The notes under the pieces are model-generated. The model was given only the letters and a program-made list of their open reading frames with translations. It was not told the DNA's origin and searched no databases. The position numbers and the translations under genes were made by a program. From assembly GCA_900314745.1 (NCBI GenBank), contig OMWK01000001.1:124001-188000 (forward strand): a DNA stretch of 64,000 nt, given 5' to 3'. Shown piece after piece: positions 54,230 to 63,616 of this stretch. Every line of letters begins with the position of its first letter. The first letter of the stretch is position 1. Origin of the DNA: an uncultured Eubacteriales bacterium (GTDB taxonomy: Bacteria > Bacillota > Clostridia > Saccharofermentanales > Saccharofermentanaceae).

Positions 54230-56581
54230 TCACTCCGCCAGGAGCATGTTGTAAGCTTCGATGTTCTTTATCTTCCTCGCCTCGAACATGGCGAAAAGAA
54301 ACGAGATCACTACAACTCCCAGTGCTATCGCAGCAAGACCCGGAACCGGGATGACGAAGTTCGACTTAACGATACCGAAGCTCATCATGATGACGTTCAT
54401 GTACGGGTTCGCGAGGAAGTAGGAAGCTACCGAGAACAACGCAACCGATACAATTATCGAAGGCATGAACGAGAGTGCGGTCTGTAAGATCAGGCTGTTG
54501 CTTGTGTAGCCAATCGCCTTGTAGATGCCGTAGTCCTTACGCTTCGCGAAGATGAAAGCCTTGATGAGAAGGTACAGCACGAGAAGGATCAGAGCCGCGG
54601 ATATGATGCAGATGAACACGAGCATCATCGCTGCGAGGCCTTTGAAGGTCGTCATGGAGCCCTCTAAGATCTCATTGAAGTTCATCGTGGAGACGATGTG
54701 ATCGCCGAACTTCTCAGAGCAGTCATCGATAACGGCAGCCGTAGTCTCAGCATCATCACAGTCGAACCAGTAGTAGCCCGGGACAAATTCGAAGTCCATG
54801 AGATGCCCTGCACCGTCAAAGCTCATTACCGCCTGCCTTCCTGCCTCGTTGGTCGTCTGGATCAATCCGGTGATGAGATATGTATATGTGTCATCTCCAT
54901 ATGTCATCGGGATCTCATTACCGATCTCGTATCCGTAGTCGGATGCGAACCTTCCGCTTATGGCGATCTCGTTATCGTAGAAAGGAAGTCTTCCCTCGTA
55001 ACAGATGTCCTGATTCTTAAGCTTGCCCGTATCATCACAGATATAGACCTTAAGTGAGTCCTCGCCGTTATATGTAAACCATGTATCGATAATCTGATGG
55101 ATATTCGATACGTCGTCTCTTGACTCCAGATAAGCCTCGAGGTCATCCGATGTATCCGGATTGACGGCAACAACGCCGCTGCAGATCTCGAAGGTGAGGA
55201 TCTCGAGCTTAGGCTTCTTGTTGAAGTTATAGTACATAAGAAGCGCTATCGTGCACAGGAACATGATGATGCCTATTACGAAGAACGTGATGACATTCTG
55301 CTTCATGTTGAAGCACATCGTCTTCATCGCCAGGCTGAAGTCCAGATTAAGAGCCGACTTGTTAAGAGCGAATCTGTTCTTTCTGAAGTTATGGCTCTCT
55401 GTTCCCTCGCGCAGCGCCACGATGGGTTCGATCCTCTTTACCTTGATAACGGCAATCGAAGTGACAATGCAGGTAAAAAGCACGATCGCTGCAAGAGATA
55501 TAACCGAAGTAAAGGCATTGAACGATACCTCGTAAGGGATACCCATCTGTGCTATCGCGAACGAAGCAATGTAAGGCATGATCGCATATGAGAGTACGAT
55601 ACCTATCAATGCACCGAGAAGTGCGCAGGAACCGAACAGAACAAGAAGCGATGATCTTATATTGCTGCTGGTATATCCGATTGCCTTAAGTGCGCCTAAT
55701 GTCTTCATGTTCTCCTTGATGTAATTCGTGATGCAGTTTGTAAGCATCAGGAACACAACGAGGAAGATAACAAGTGTGACCACCAGGAACGACACCGCGA
55801 TGATCTTCGACATGAACGTCCTCTGCTCGTTGGTAAACTCGATGGACATGGGTGAGACTAACGCACGCGGATTACGGGCGATCACCTTATCGTTGATGCC
55901 AATCTCGAATCTGGAATTCTTAACTCCGTCCTTAAGCTCATATACCACGCACAGGCAGGCATATTCTTCGCCGTCTATATCAGTAAGTTCAGCATAAGTA
56001 CCGTCATCGACGACCACCTCGAAGCCACCGACGTTGTTGCAGCCGTAGTAAGGAGTTGTCGTGAATCCTCTCACAGTCAGGTCATAGGTCCGGTCCAGAA
56101 GGTCGAACGAATATGTGTCGCCGATGTCATAGCCGCCGCTTGTATAGAACTGATAAGGAAGATATATATAGTCTGAAGTAATACCTGTATCCTCGGTAAC
56201 AACCTCGGTCCTTCCCATCTCCTTTTGAAATGCACTCCCGTCATCCACCACAAGAGAGACCGTGGCCTTGCCGTTTCCAAAAGGAACCGGAATGGCATTA
56301 TAGCAAAGACAGTCCTGTACATCGTATCTTACGCAGTCGTCTGCTAGAAGTTCGTCAATAAACTCTTCATCAATATCCGTGAGGTTGTTGTATATCCTGA
56401 CTCTTCCGGAACCTGAATCGAGTCTTTGAGCCTCTCTTGTTGCCAGAGGGTAAGCATCGAATATCAGAAGAAGCGACGCCGACAGCAGCATTACTGCGAT
56501 AAGCATCAGACACAGAAGACCTATAGTCGTTCCCTTATTCTTTCTGAAATGTGACTTGGCAAGAATAATAGTCTTGTTCAT
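54230..56581 (-). CDS. FtsX-type ABC transporter permease
   Basis: A 783-residue permease with an N-terminal helix (TIGLLCLMLIAVMLLSASLL, about 17-37), a large extracellular domain, an FtsX core of three helices (about 275-400), a second helix and extracellular domain, and a second FtsX core at the C-terminus (about 650-775). This is the MacB/YtrF-like layout of exporters or mechanotransmitters for peptides and antibiotics. The ATG at 56579-56581 follows GGGGTGG and lies one base after the ATPase stop, so both are co-translated. A longer in-frame start would extend into the ATPase gene. Confidence 0.88.
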   Translation of the reverse strand: MNKTIILAKSHFRKNKGTTIGLLCLMLIAVMLLSASLLLIFDAYPLATREAQRLDSGSGRVRIYNNLTDIDEEFIDELLADDCVRYDVQDCLCYNAIPVPFGNGKATVSLVVDDGSAFQKEMGRTEVVTEDTGITSDYIYLPYQFYTSGGYDIGDTYSFDLLDRTYDLTVRGFTTTPYYGCNNVGGFEVVVDDGTYAELTDIDGEEYACLCVVYELKDGVKNSRFEIGINDKVIARNPRALVSPMSIEFTNEQRTFMSKIIAVSFLVVTLVIFLVVFLMLTNCITNYIKENMKTLGALKAIGYTSSNIRSSLLVLFGSCALLGALIGIVLSYAIMPYIASFAIAQMGIPYEVSFNAFTSVISLAAIVLFTCIVTSIAVIKVKRIEPIVALREGTESHNFRKNRFALNKSALNLDFSLAMKTMCFNMKQNVITFFVIGIIMFLCTIALLMYYNFNKKPKLEILTFEICSGVVAVNPDTSDDLEAYLESRDDVSNIHQIIDTWFTYNGEDSLKVYICDDTGKLKNQDICYEGRLPFYDNEIAISGRFASDYGYEIGNEIPMTYGDDTYTYLITGLIQTTNEAGRQAVMSFDGAGHLMDFEFVPGYYWFDCDDAETTAAVIDDCSEKFGDHIVSTMNFNEILEGSMTTFKGLAAMMLVFICIISAALILLVLYLLIKAFIFAKRKDYGIYKAIGYTSNSLILQTALSFMPSIIVSVALFSVASYFLANPYMNVIMMSFGIVKSNFVIPVPGLAAIALGVVVISFLFAMFEARKIKNIEAYNMLLAE

Positions 56582-56582
56582 A

Positions 56583-57338
56583 TTACCACCCCATTCCTCC
56601 GAGGAAATCGCGCAGCTTCTGATGGCGGTCCTTATCTCCTGATACGTATGCGCCGAGGTCAAGCTCGCCTGCAATCTCGCCGTCTCTTACATAGAGGATC
56701 CTGTTGCCTCTTCTCGCGCTCGTGATATCGTGTGTAACCATTACGATAGACTGTCCGTCTCTGTTGAACTTAGTAAGCGCATCCAATACATCTTTTCCCG
56801 TCTTCGAGTTGAGGGCACCTGTGGGCTCATCTGCGAACACCAGCTCAGGCTTGTTGATGAGCGCCCTTGCTATTCCGACTCTCTGCGCCTCACCGCCTGA
56901 GATCTGAGTAGGGAACTTGCCCCACTTGTCTTCACTTATGTCTACAGACTTCAATATCTGCTCCGCCTTCTTCGTAACCTCAGCCTTGTTCTTGCTTATA
57001 AGAAGCCCCGCCGAAAGCACGTTGTCCATCACACTCATGGAATCTACGAGGTATGTCTGCTGGAACACGAAGCCGCAGTGTGTTCTTCTGAAGACCGCGA
57101 GCTTGTCGGAACTCATTTTCGTGATATCCTTGCCGCTGAACACGACCTGCCCGAGAGTCGGCTTGTCCATGCCGCTAAGCGCGTACAGCAGCGTCGACTT
57201 GCCCGCGCCGGAAGGTCCCATGATTACCGTGAAGTCGCCTTCCCTAATCTGAAGATCCAGATTCTTAAGTACGTGCTGCTGCACACCCCCGTTCGAGAAT
57301 GTCTTGCACAGCTTTCTTGTCTCAATGATGTTTTTCAT
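56583..57338 (-). CDS. ABC transporter ATP-binding protein (MacB/LolD type)
   Basis: A 251-residue ATPase: Walker A GPSGAGKSTLL (about 40-50), Q-loop VFQQTYLVD, signature ISGGEAQRVGIARAL, Walker B LVFADEPTGALNSKTG and H-loop MVTHDITSARRGNR. The ADEPTGAL...TG motif places it with MacB/LolD/BceA-type ATPases that pair with FtsX permeases. AGGAGG precedes the ATG. A regularly spaced TTAA operator lies 45-80 bases upstream, and the two-component system is encoded just beyond it. Confidence 0.93.
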   Translation of the reverse strand: MKNIIETRKLCKTFSNGGVQQHVLKNLDLQIREGDFTVIMGPSGAGKSTLLYALSGMDKPTLGQVVFSGKDITKMSSDKLAVFRRTHCGFVFQQTYLVDSMSVMDNVLSAGLLISKNKAEVTKKAEQILKSVDISEDKWGKFPTQISGGEAQRVGIARALINKPELVFADEPTGALNSKTGKDVLDALTKFNRDGQSIVMVTHDITSARRGNRILYVRDGEIAGELDLGAYVSGDKDRHQKLRDFLGGMGW

Positions 57339-57364
57339 AGCCGATGGCCTCCTTTATGCCTCTC

Positions 57365-57418
57365 ATCATAAAGGTTCAACCCTTAAGTGCCTTTAAGGAA
57401 CTCTTAAAAATTTCTTAA
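57365..57418 (-). promoter_or_regulatory. ABC operon promoter with four phased TTAA repeats (response-regulator site)
   Basis: TTAA cores start at 57383, 57393, 57404 and 57415, that is every 10-11 bp, within related CTTAAG-like decamers. Such direct repeats are the usual target of OmpR-family regulators. On the minus strand a -10 TATGAT lies at 57370-57365 with a poor -35, so the repeats overlap the -35 and the region upstream, as expected for an activator. Confidence 0.65.
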
Positions 57419-57442
57419 ATCGTTGATTTGGGATCAGCTTTA

Positions 57443-57491
57443 CCGGATGTTTCACCGTGTGTTTTTGACAAAAATACGGTAAAACATACGG
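57443..57491. repeat. Long imperfect inverted repeat between the histidine kinase and ABC genes
   Basis: CCGGATGTTTCACCGT (57443-57458) and ACGGTAAAACATACGG (57476-57491) are complementary at 14 of 16 positions. The 17-base loop itself holds TTTTT and AAAAA arms, so a hairpin of about 20 bp is possible. It lies after the kinase gene and may end its transcript, though no T-run follows, or be a second regulator site. Confidence 0.6.
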
Positions 57492-57534
57492 TTTTCACGC
57501 TATGAACAACAAAAACGCCGATTATGAGCGTCTC

Positions 57535-58779
57535 TCAGCCTTCCACAATCCTGATATAGACCGAAACCTTAAGTCCCGGGGCGGCATTCGCGATGACGAG
57601 TCTTCCATCCATTTCATTCATGAAGTAGTCCGTAAGGTAGAGACCGAGTCCCGCGCCGTCCTTGCCTTCCGAGTTGGAGCCGCGCTTATATTTCTCGCGA
57701 AGAAGCGGCAATTCTTCCTCCGGAACTCCGGGTCCCTTGTCGCGGACGCTTACGATAAGGTACTCACCCTCAAGACCGCACTCCACATCTATGTCTGTCC
57801 CTGAATACTTATAGGAATTCATGAAGATGTTGTCGAACACCTGCTGCATTCTTAACTTGTCGGCAAATATCCGCACGGGCGGCACTTCAAATGAGGAAGC
57901 CTTGCCAAGATAATCGCTGTTCCTGATTATGGGAGCCAGTATATCCGAACTGTACTCCACCGGGGCGACCGTGATCTCGGTTATATCCTGCACACTCGAG
58001 TAAAACAGATTATCTACAAGCACCTTGATCTGATCTGCCTTGACGTTGATCTGGTTAAAGTACTGCTTTGTCTTATCTTCCTTCGTGATCTCGTAGCCCA
58101 CCTCGGATGCGGACTTAATGGAAGCCACCGGGGTCTTGATGTCGTGTGAGAGCTTCGCCACGAGTTCCTTCTTGTCCTCGTTTGCCTGACGCTCGGCAAG
58201 GCGCGCCTTCTTAAGCTCCGTGCGCATCAGGTCAAATGCTTCCGTGAACTCACCGAAAACATGCTTTCCGTCAACTTTAAGCGGAATATCTAAATCCCCT
58301 CCCGCGACGCGCACAGCAAACTCATTCATCTCCTTAAAGGGATCCGTCACATTGCGCTTTACGCTGTACACATAGAGGACGAGGATGACGGCCTGAATCA
58401 AAGTCGCGGCCACGACCGCGGCAATTATGCTCCGCTTATAGGAATCGATGGAGTCTTCCGTGGAATTATGTATAAGGATCTTGCCGACACCTTCAACATC
58501 GAGTATCGTGTCGCCGTTACTGACAGCATCATTTACCGTCTCCGACAGACCGTCGCCCGTCCTGTACAGGACTTCGCCGTCACCGCTTATCAGAACGTAT
58601 TCCAGAGCCCTGCTGTACTTATCCTGATCCGGGTAGTTCGTCTCGATGCTCTTTACGCACTCATTAACTGCAACTGTGTCCTGGCTTATGTTACCGATCT
58701 TATTGAATACAAACAGGCAAAAAACAATCTCAAGAACAACCGTTACTGCGAGCGCAGCCACATAACGGCGGGTTCTCAT
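57535..58779 (-). CDS. Sensor histidine kinase
   Basis: A 414-residue membrane kinase: helix 1 at about 8-28, an extracellular sensor loop of about 90 residues, helix 2 at about 118-140, HAMP (about 140-195), the dimerisation domain with the phosphorylated His in KLSHDIKTPVASI (about 213), and the ATPase domain with NIFMNSYKYSG, VRDKGPGVPEEE and GAGLGLYLTDYF. It should phosphorylate the response regulator encoded just upstream; the two genes overlap by four bases. Next to an FtsX-type exporter the likely signal is a peptide antibiotic or cell-envelope stress (inference). Confidence 0.92.
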   Translation of the reverse strand: MRTRRYVAALAVTVVLEIVFCLFVFNKIGNISQDTVAVNECVKSIETNYPDQDKYSRALEYVLISGDGEVLYRTGDGLSETVNDAVSNGDTILDVEGVGKILIHNSTEDSIDSYKRSIIAAVVAATLIQAVILVLYVYSVKRNVTDPFKEMNEFAVRVAGGDLDIPLKVDGKHVFGEFTEAFDLMRTELKKARLAERQANEDKKELVAKLSHDIKTPVASIKSASEVGYEITKEDKTKQYFNQINVKADQIKVLVDNLFYSSVQDITEITVAPVEYSSDILAPIIRNSDYLGKASSFEVPPVRIFADKLRMQQVFDNIFMNSYKYSGTDIDVECGLEGEYLIVSVRDKGPGVPEEELPLLREKYKRGSNSEGKDGAGLGLYLTDYFMNEMDGRLVIANAAPGLKVSVYIRIVEG

Positions 58780-59468
58780 CTGCCCTGCTCCGACACGAAT
58801 TTGTATCCTTCCTTCCAGACGGTCACGATGTACGACGGCTCCTTCGGATCGGCTTCAATGGCCTCTCTGAGCTTACGTATATGCACATTGAGTGTCCCGT
58901 CGGATGTGAACTTATCCTTCCAGACGTTATCGAATAATTCAGTCTTGGTGATGAGCCTGTCCTTGTTGTCGATAAGATAAGAAAGCAGCGCGAACTCCAT
59001 GCTCGTAAGCTTCCTTGCCTCTCCCTCTACCTCGAGAGTCTTATTTACCTTGTCGACGCGTATACGGCCGTCATCGTAAACATCTTCAATGACGCCTGAC
59101 GTGCCGCCGAATCTCTTGAGGAAGACCTTCACCTTGGCAAGCAACACCCCCATCGAATACGGCTTCTCGATGTAATCGTCACCGCCGATGTTGAGCGCGA
59201 TTATCTTATCATCGTCGGTGTTCCTCGCCGAGATAAAAAGTATCGGTATCTGCTTTGTCTGTCTGATGTATTTGCAAAGGTCAAAGCCGCTTCCGTCCTG
59301 AAGATTGATATCCAGAAGGATGAGTGACACCTCATTAGTATCGAGGAACGCCTTCGCCTCATTCACGCCGTAAAGCGCATGTGTATTAACTCCGAACAGA
59401 TTGAAGTAATCGCAGGTATTATCTGCAAGTTCCTTCTCGTCATCGATTATCAGGCAGTCGTATCTCAT
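58776..59468 (-). CDS. OmpR-family response regulator
   Basis: A 230-residue regulator. The receiver domain is 1-118, with acidic residues IDDEKE, the phosphorylated Asp in LILLDINLQDGSG (about 53), ISARN and the Lys in YIEKPYS. The winged-helix DNA-binding domain is about 130-228 (LTSMEFALLSYLIDNKDRLI, TLNVHIRKLREAIEADPKEP). The phased TTAA repeats upstream of the ABC operon are its likely target. It starts 15 bases after the transporter gene 59484-60878, suggesting one transcript. Confidence 0.94.
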   Translation of the reverse strand: MRYDCLIIDDEKELADNTCDYFNLFGVNTHALYGVNEAKAFLDTNEVSLILLDINLQDGSGFDLCKYIRQTKQIPILFISARNTDDDKIIALNIGGDDYIEKPYSMGVLLAKVKVFLKRFGGTSGVIEDVYDDGRIRVDKVNKTLEVEGEARKLTSMEFALLSYLIDNKDRLITKTELFDNVWKDKFTSDGTLNVHIRKLREAIEADPKEPSYIVTVWKEGYKFVSEQGR

Positions 59469-59483
59469 ACCCTAATTCTAACA

Positions 59484-60878
59484 TTACTTAAGGACACCGG
59501 ACGAGATGAGAAGAAGAACTATGAGGAAAGCGGGTGCAATGAACTTAATCATGACGATATAAAGTCCCTTTCTTCTGAACTTCTCTCCGTTCTTCGTAGC
59601 CTCGTCGATAACGATCTTCGGCTTCAGAACCCAGCCTATGAGTATGCACGTCGCGATGCTTACAATGGGCATCAGGATGTTGTTACTCAGGTAGTCCAGG
59701 ATATCGAGGATCTGTGCCGTGGCACCGTTGGGAAGCTTGTACTCGAAGTAGAAGAAGTTGTAGCCGAAGCAGACGATGACGCCTACAACAAGGGTAATTA
59801 TGGTCTCAATGATCGTGGCCTTCTTACGCGACATGCCGAAAGCATCCATGAAGCTCGACACTACGGCTTCGAGTATGGACATGGCACTCGTGATCGCAGC
59901 GAAAAGCACCATCGCGAAGAATATGGTTCCTATTATGACACCGAAGTCGCCCATCTGCGCGAATACCTTCGGCAGTGATACGAACATCAGTGAAGGTCCT
60001 GTGGTCATGCCATCCTTACCCATGAATACGAATACCGCGGGAACGATCATGACACCTGCGAGGATGGCTACAAAAGTATCGAAGAACTCTATCTGATTAA
60101 TGGACTTTACAAGGTTTACATCATCCGGCATGTATGAGCCGTATGCGATGAGGATTCCCATGGCAACACTTAAGCTGAAGAACAGCTGACCTAAGGCATC
60201 CATGGTGATATAGAATATCTCCTTGAGTCCGACTCCGTCGAAGTTAGGGATAAGATAGACCTTAAGTCCGTCGAGGCCCGTTACAACCTTGCCTGCCTCG
60301 TTTGTTGACTCAATGGTAAGAGAGAATATTGCAACGCCAATTACCATGATGAACAGGATGGGCATCAGAAGTCTCGAGGACTTCTCGATTCCGGAGCTTA
60401 CGCCTCTGTAGATAATCGTCGAACAAAAAGCGAGGAAGATGACCATGAAGAGAACGGGTTCGTACTTACCCGTAATGAACGTGGTGAAATAGCCGTCCTC
60501 GGCCGCCTCGGCCCCATGCATTGTCGCGAATGCCCAGAAGTACTTCAGAACCCAGCCGCCGATCGCACAGTAATAAGGCATGATTATTCCCGGTACCAGA
60601 CACGAGAAGAAGCCTATCCACTTCCACTTGGGTGCGAGATGCTTATATGCGGTAAGAGGGCTCTGCTTGGTCTTCCTTCCGATGACTACCTCGGTCGTTA
60701 CCAGCGTGAAGCCGAACGTAACCGCGAGAATGAGATATATGACAAGGAAGAGCCCGCCGCCGTCTCTTGCCGCGAGATACGGGAATCTCCAGATATTTCC
60801 GAGTCCGACCGCACTTCCCGCAGCTGCGAGAACAAATCCAATAGAACCTTTAAAGGAACCTCTTTCCTTCTTTTCCAC
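59484..60878 (-). CDS. Neurotransmitter:sodium symporter (NSS) family transporter
   Basis: A 464-residue sodium-coupled transporter with about 11 membrane helices, the usual bacterial form. Helix 1 carries the sodium/substrate motif GSAVGLGNIWRFPYLAARDG (about 17-36); later helices include FFSLSVAMGILIAYGSYM and the GPSLMFVSLP loop. Bacterial members import amino acids or related compounds; the substrate is not predictable here. The GTG at 60876-60878 fits the AAAGGGG ribosome site best; a TTG and another GTG lie just upstream. Its gene is followed by the response regulator after 15 bases. Confidence 0.9.
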   Translation of the reverse strand: MEKKERGSFKGSIGFVLAAAGSAVGLGNIWRFPYLAARDGGGLFLVIYLILAVTFGFTLVTTEVVIGRKTKQSPLTAYKHLAPKWKWIGFFSCLVPGIIMPYYCAIGGWVLKYFWAFATMHGAEAAEDGYFTTFITGKYEPVLFMVIFLAFCSTIIYRGVSSGIEKSSRLLMPILFIMVIGVAIFSLTIESTNEAGKVVTGLDGLKVYLIPNFDGVGLKEIFYITMDALGQLFFSLSVAMGILIAYGSYMPDDVNLVKSINQIEFFDTFVAILAGVMIVPAVFVFMGKDGMTTGPSLMFVSLPKVFAQMGDFGVIIGTIFFAMVLFAAITSAMSILEAVVSSFMDAFGMSRKKATIIETIITLVVGVIVCFGYNFFYFEYKLPNGATAQILDILDYLSNNILMPIVSIATCILIGWVLKPKIVIDEATKNGEKFRRKGLYIVMIKFIAPAFLIVLLLISSGVLK

Positions 60879-60973
60879 CAATAACACCCCTTTCGGTCAA
60901 TGGTGTCTATTGTATCACAAATTAAGCACATATCATGTGAGCCCGCTCTTCTGGTGTATAATGATTTCCAATT

Positions 60974-63616
60974 ATGGGCTTTCTATCTTTTGTGTTTGCT
61001 TTGTTTGTCGAACCACTCAAACTTCTTTTCGAAGTGTTGTTCTTCTACGCATACAAAACAACAAGAAGCGCCGGAATATCCATAGTTATCATGAGTCTTG
61101 CAGTAAACCTTCTTTTGCTGCCGCTGTATTCTCGAGCCGACAAGATTGAGAAGGAACAAAGGCTTAAGAAGGACAAGATGTCTGCGTGGATCAAGCGCAT
61201 CAAATCGGCATTCAAAGGCGACGAGCGCATAATGATCCTTCAGGCATGGTATAAGGAGAACGACTACAGAACAACGGATCTGTTCAAGGAATCTGTATCT
61301 CTTTTTCTTCAGATTCCATTCTTCATAGCTGCATATAACTTCCTATCAAATCTCGAGCTGCTTCATGGCATTCCACTGGGACCTATAAGTGATCTCGGAA
61401 CTCCTGATAACCTTATAAGCGCAGGTGCACTTAGCATAAATCTGCTTCCTATCCTTATGACTGTAATTAATATAATATCGGGATTGATATATTCATCAAA
61501 AGGAGACATCAAAGGCAAAGCCAGATTGATTCTGATTGCTCTGGTTTTCCTGATCCTGCTTTATAACTCACCTGCCGGACTTGTATTCTATTGGACGTTA
61601 AACAATCTGTTCTCGCTTATTAAGAACATAGTTGTCAGAATAAAAGACAGTACCGATAACCCTTCCGTGGCAACGCGTAAATCATCCAAGATCAACAAGC
61701 AGGTCTTGATTCTTTCCTGCGCAATACTGGCTGTTACTACCGGAGCCTGGATACCGTCAGATGTGATAGCAGCCAATCCTCAGGAACTGATAAATATGTT
61801 CAGTGCGACTCCTCAGGATCCGACTGTATACCTTCTTAGCAGCACTTTGACAGCTCTGGGATTATTCCTTATATGGATCCCCTTGCTCTGCTACCTAATG
61901 CGAGATACATTGGGCAGTTTCCTGACATATGCCCTGTCTGTATTAGCCGTTAACGCTATCGTTAATTATTTTTTGTTCAACAAAAACTTCGGACTGTTGT
62001 CTAACAAACTCGTTTACGAGAATCCCATGCTATTCAGCAGTAAAGATATATTTATCAATATTGCTGTTAATATTCTCGCGGCAGCCATTGTTGTGATCAT
62101 ATGCCTCAAATTTCAAAAGTATCTTAAGTTCTTGCTGGGCATTATCCTTTTCGCTGTCATTCTGCTATCTGCCGGCAATCTCAATCTCATACGCATTTCC
62201 ATGTCAAGGGAACTTTTTATCCGTACAACCTCAGCAGAAGACGTCCATGTGCCTATGTCAACAACCGGACAGAACGTCGTCGTCATCATGGCAGACCGCT
62301 TCATGAGTGCTTACCTGCCGTTTATTTTCAACGAACGCCCGGACGTAGCGGAACAGTTTGACGGGTTTACTTACTACCCCAACACTGTATCTTTTGGTGA
62401 ATTCACTAACACCGGATCACCGGCAGTATTCGGCGGCTATGAGTATACGCCGGCAGCTATCAATATGAGATCCGATGAACTATTGGTGGACAAACATAAT
62501 GAGGCACTAATGATGATGCCGGTATTATTTGCCGAGAACGGTTGGAATGTATCAGTCGGCGACCCTGTATATGCTAATTATCAGTGGATACCTGATCCAA
62601 GCATCTTCGACGGCTATGATGATATCAACGCATTCCAGATGGCGGGAGTTTTTAATGATAGAAGCGAGTTATTCCTGACAGCCGGCGAAGACTATGATAA
62701 CCGTCTCAACAGAAATTTCTTCTGTTATGGTCTAATGAAGACTATGCCTTATCTTATTCAGCCGTTGGCTTATTCCTCAGGTTCATTCAATTGTATGGAC
62801 TACTATTATTTCGAATCGGAAGATGTCGGATTTGTGGAACACTCTATGATGGCTCACACTCAGAAGGGAATTTACGAAGCGTATTTTGCCGAATATCTTG
62901 CACTGGATGCCCTTAGTGATATAGTCGACGTCACTGATGAGAACGAGAATAGTTTCTTTATATTCTCCAACGGTACCGCTCATAACTTCAACATACTCTC
63001 CGAGCCCGAGTATATGCCCGCGGTAACCGTGGATAATACCGAGTATGACCGATTACACGAAGACAGATTTACACTTGACGGAGTGACGCTGCATATGGAC
63101 CCAATAGGACCTGCAGCAACATACGCAAATTACGAATGCTGTATGGCTACATGCATCGCGCTTGGAAGATGGTTTGATTACTTAAGAGCTAATGATTTGT
63201 ACGATAACACGAGAATAATCATAGTTGCAGACCACGGCAACATTCAGCAGGAATTTGATGATCTGATGATTGATGGGTGGGAATTCAGTGCACAGGCAGT
63301 CAATCCGATCCTGCTCGTTAAAGATTTTGGAGGCATCGGGTTTACAGTCTCTAATGAGTTCATGACCAATGCAGATACACCATATCTGGCAGTTGAAGGA
63401 TTGATCGATAATCCGGTAAATCCGTTCACCGGCATGCCAATCACGCAAAACGATAAGTCAGAAGAACAGTTTATCTACGTCTCAAACAATTGGGATGTAA
63501 TCAATAACAACGGTACCCAATTTGTAGACCCTGACGGATACTGGGTATCCGTCAGGGATAACATCTTTGATGACTCGAACTGGCTTTTACTGGCTAATCC
63601 GCCTTACGAACAGTAA
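60974..63616 (+). CDS. YidC/Oxa1-like membrane domain fused to a sulfatase/phosphotransferase-like domain
   Basis: An 880-residue protein. Residues 1-225 follow the YidC/Oxa1 insertase pattern (VEPLKLLFEVLFFYAYKTTR, SLAVNLLLLPLYSRADK, FLQIPFFIAAYNFL, LYNSPAGLVFYWTLNNLFSL), but the groove arginine position reads Asn (about 45). Residues 245-410 add about five more helices. The outside domain from about 430 looks like an alkaline-phosphatase/sulfatase fold: VVVIMADRF (D441), FGEFTNTGSPAVFGG (Thr nucleophile region), and IIIVADHGN (752-756), as in LtaS- or phosphoethanolamine-transferase-like enzymes. There is no ribosome site, and a TATAAT lies 11 bases before the ATG, so the 5' leader is only a few bases. 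The biochemical role is unknown. Confidence 0.8.
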   Translation: MGFLSFVFALFVEPLKLLFEVLFFYAYKTTRSAGISIVIMSLAVNLLLLPLYSRADKIEKEQRLKKDKMSAWIKRIKSAFKGDERIMILQAWYKENDYRTTDLFKESVSLFLQIPFFIAAYNFLSNLELLHGIPLGPISDLGTPDNLISAGALSINLLPILMTVINIISGLIYSSKGDIKGKARLILIALVFLILLYNSPAGLVFYWTLNNLFSLIKNIVVRIKDSTDNPSVATRKSSKINKQVLILSCAILAVTTGAWIPSDVIAANPQELINMFSATPQDPTVYLLSSTLTALGLFLIWIPLLCYLMRDTLGSFLTYALSVLAVNAIVNYFLFNKNFGLLSNKLVYENPMLFSSKDIFINIAVNILAAAIVVIICLKFQKYLKFLLGIILFAVILLSAGNLNLIRISMSRELFIRTTSAEDVHVPMSTTGQNVVVIMADRFMSAYLPFIFNERPDVAEQFDGFTYYPNTVSFGEFTNTGSPAVFGGYEYTPAAINMRSDELLVDKHNEALMMMPVLFAENGWNVSVGDPVYANYQWIPDPSIFDGYDDINAFQMAGVFNDRSELFLTAGEDYDNRLNRNFFCYGLMKTMPYLIQPLAYSSGSFNCMDYYYFESEDVGFVEHSMMAHTQKGIYEAYFAEYLALDALSDIVDVTDENENSFFIFSNGTAHNFNILSEPEYMPAVTVDNTEYDRLHEDRFTLDGVTLHMDPIGPAATYANYECCMATCIALGRWFDYLRANDLYDNTRIIIVADHGNIQQEFDDLMIDGWEFSAQAVNPILLVKDFGGIGFTVSNEFMTNADTPYLAVEGLIDNPVNPFTGMPITQNDKSEEQFIYVSNNWDVINNNGTQFVDPDGYWVSVRDNIFDDSNWLLLANPPYEQ

